Shown here piece by piece: positions 26,712 through 27,293 of a stretch of 27,293 nt of DNA (within the stretch, counting starts at the first letter, position 1; every line of letters starts with the position of its first letter). Source of the DNA: Opitutia bacterium (GTDB lineage Bacteria; Verrucomicrobiota; Verrucomicrobiia; Opitutales; UBA953); the NCBI GenBank assembly GCA_947378845.1, contig CANCLQ010000019.1, positions 1-27,293 on the forward strand, read 5' to 3'. The notes below the pieces were generated by a model that did no database searches, had not been told where the DNA came from, and saw only the letters and a list, made by a program, of their open reading frames with translations. Both the position numbers and the translations under genes were made by a program.

Positions 26712-27293
26712 TTAGGCGTGTGGGCCTCCGTTTAATCCGCCGTTTAAGTGTGAAGATAATGCGGTTGTTACTTTAGCTGCCAATGAAGCCAACTCGGGGT
26801 CGTTGATTCGACGCGGGCGCGGTAAATTAATTTCGAAAACCTCGCGAATGCGTCCAGGGTGCGGCGACAACAAGACGACGCGGTCACCGAGACAGACTGC
26901 TTCGCGAATATTATGCGTCACTAGAATAATTGTTTTCTTACGCTTCGTGAAAATATTTTGTATATCACCGTAAAGCTGATCGCGCGTTAGAGCATCCAAC
27001 GCCGAAAAGGGTTCATCCATCAATAGCACTCGCGGATTAGGTGCGAGCGAGCGTGCCAGGGCCACACGCTGACGCATGCCGCCTGAAAGTTCATGCGGGC
27101 GAGCCTTTTCTTTATCAGCCAAACCCACCAGCGATAGATAATAACGAGCGGACTCTAGGCGTTCTTCATCTGTTAAGTCCGGCTTCAGTCGTAGACCAAA
27201 CAGAACGTTGTCCAAAACATTCAGCCAAGGAAATAAGGCATCTTGTTGAAACATTACCAAACGATCCCGACCAGGCGAACGCACGGGCTCTTC
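26712..27293 (-). CDS. ABC transporter ATP-binding protein, SsuB/TauB/NrtD type, N-terminus cut by window edge
   Basis: The C-terminal ~193 residues of an ABC ATPase. The frame is open to base 27293 (E-E-P-V-R-S-P-G-R-D-R), and the GTG at 27284 is a valine codon inside the usual P-V-x-x-P-G-x-D-R segment, so the start lies outside. Present are the Q-loop VMFQQDALFPWLNV, signature LSGGMRQRVALARSL, Walker B RVLLMDEPFSALD, and the H-loop in ILVTHNIREAVCLGDRVVLL. The Walker A is off the window. The FQQDALFPWLNV and H-P-G-R-I pieces are characteristic of the sulfonate/taurine/nitrate subfamily. A short Asn/Gly/His-containing C-terminal end follows (NGGLNGG). The partner permease gene is one base downstream. 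Confidence 0.93.
   Translation of the reverse strand, partial: EEPVRSPGRDRLVMFQQDALFPWLNVLDNVLFGLRLKPDLTDEERLESARYYLSLVGLADKEKARPHELSGGMRQRVALARSLAPNPRVLLMDEPFSALDALTRDQLYGDIQNIFTKRKKTIILVTHNIREAVCLGDRVVLLSPHPGRIREVFEINLPRPRRINDPELASLAAKVTTALSSHLNGGLNGGPHA

Noticed and set aside
1..27293. tRNA or rRNA genes, CRISPR arrays, insertion sequences, integrases or phage genes
   Set aside because: I found no cloverleaf, array of spaced repeats, transposase motif or long terminal inverted repeat, and all gaps between genes are about 120 bases or less.

Overview
This 27.3 kb window is a dense, ordinary-looking piece of a bacterial chromosome. It has about 52% G+C by eye, 27 protein genes (two cut by the window edges), and no gap between genes longer than about 120 bases. 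The cell envelope is Gram-negative: there is an ExbB/TolQ-ExbD/TolR-TolA/TonB set and an exported MsrB. The mix of families (UVR-domain McsA-like protein, L34 beginning MQPTYRPSK, long U32 peptidase, RecD2, dimeric dUTPase-like protein, GspG-like pseudopilin) suggests Verrucomicrobiota, perhaps Opitutales-like. That placement is inferred from family content only; there is no rRNA in the window. I see no tRNA, rRNA, CRISPR array, insertion sequence or phage gene.

Layout, left to right. At 1-1706 (+) are the C-terminal part of a peptide-ABC substrate-binding protein, an HPP membrane protein and a RidA-family protein. At 1712-3785 (-) is a three-gene proton-motive-force operon (ExbB/TolQ, ExbD/TolR, TolA/TonB-like). 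At 3879-5187 (+) are an McsA-like zinc/UVR protein and SurE, followed by a convergent uncharacterised membrane protein (5194-5799, -). At 5890-8780 (+) are a HAD phosphatase and the helicase RecD2, converging on a long U32 peptidase (8777-11293, -). At 11409-12602 (+) are a dimeric dUTPase/MazG-like protein and a pseudopilin. At 12599-16074 (-) lies rpmH-rnpA-yidD, followed not by the usual yidC but by an LtaS-like phosphotransferase and a PAP2 phosphatase that overlap each other. At 16172-18069 (+) are a LOG-family protein, a CPBP membrane protease and TsaE, converging on TypA (18072-19979, -) and an M3 oligopeptidase (20077-22182, -). At 22303-24718 (+) are a BFN-type nuclease, a tRNA-dihydrouridine synthase, an IscA-type protein and an exported MsrB, converging on Obg (24719-25879, -). 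The window ends in an SsuC/TauC-type permease and its ATPase (25940-27293, -), the ATPase being cut by the window edge.

Working themes: translation and RNA maturation (L34, RNase P protein, TsaE, Dus, TypA, Obg, U32/RlhA-like), envelope assembly (YidD, LtaS-like, PAP2, Tol-like motor, CPBP), nucleotide and metabolite housekeeping (dUTPase, SurE, LOG, RidA, HAD), redox repair (MsrB, IscA), and import (Opp-like, SsuBC-like). I did not find a clearly new multi-gene system. The points most worth a second look are the histone-H1-like lysine tail on Obg, the serine-rich TolA-like stalk, the replacement of yidC by a lipid/glycan phosphotransferase pair in the rpmH locus, a recurring C-rich/TTG/G-rich hairpin in three gene leaders, one good candidate leaderless promoter, and the near-zero spacing of converging genes.
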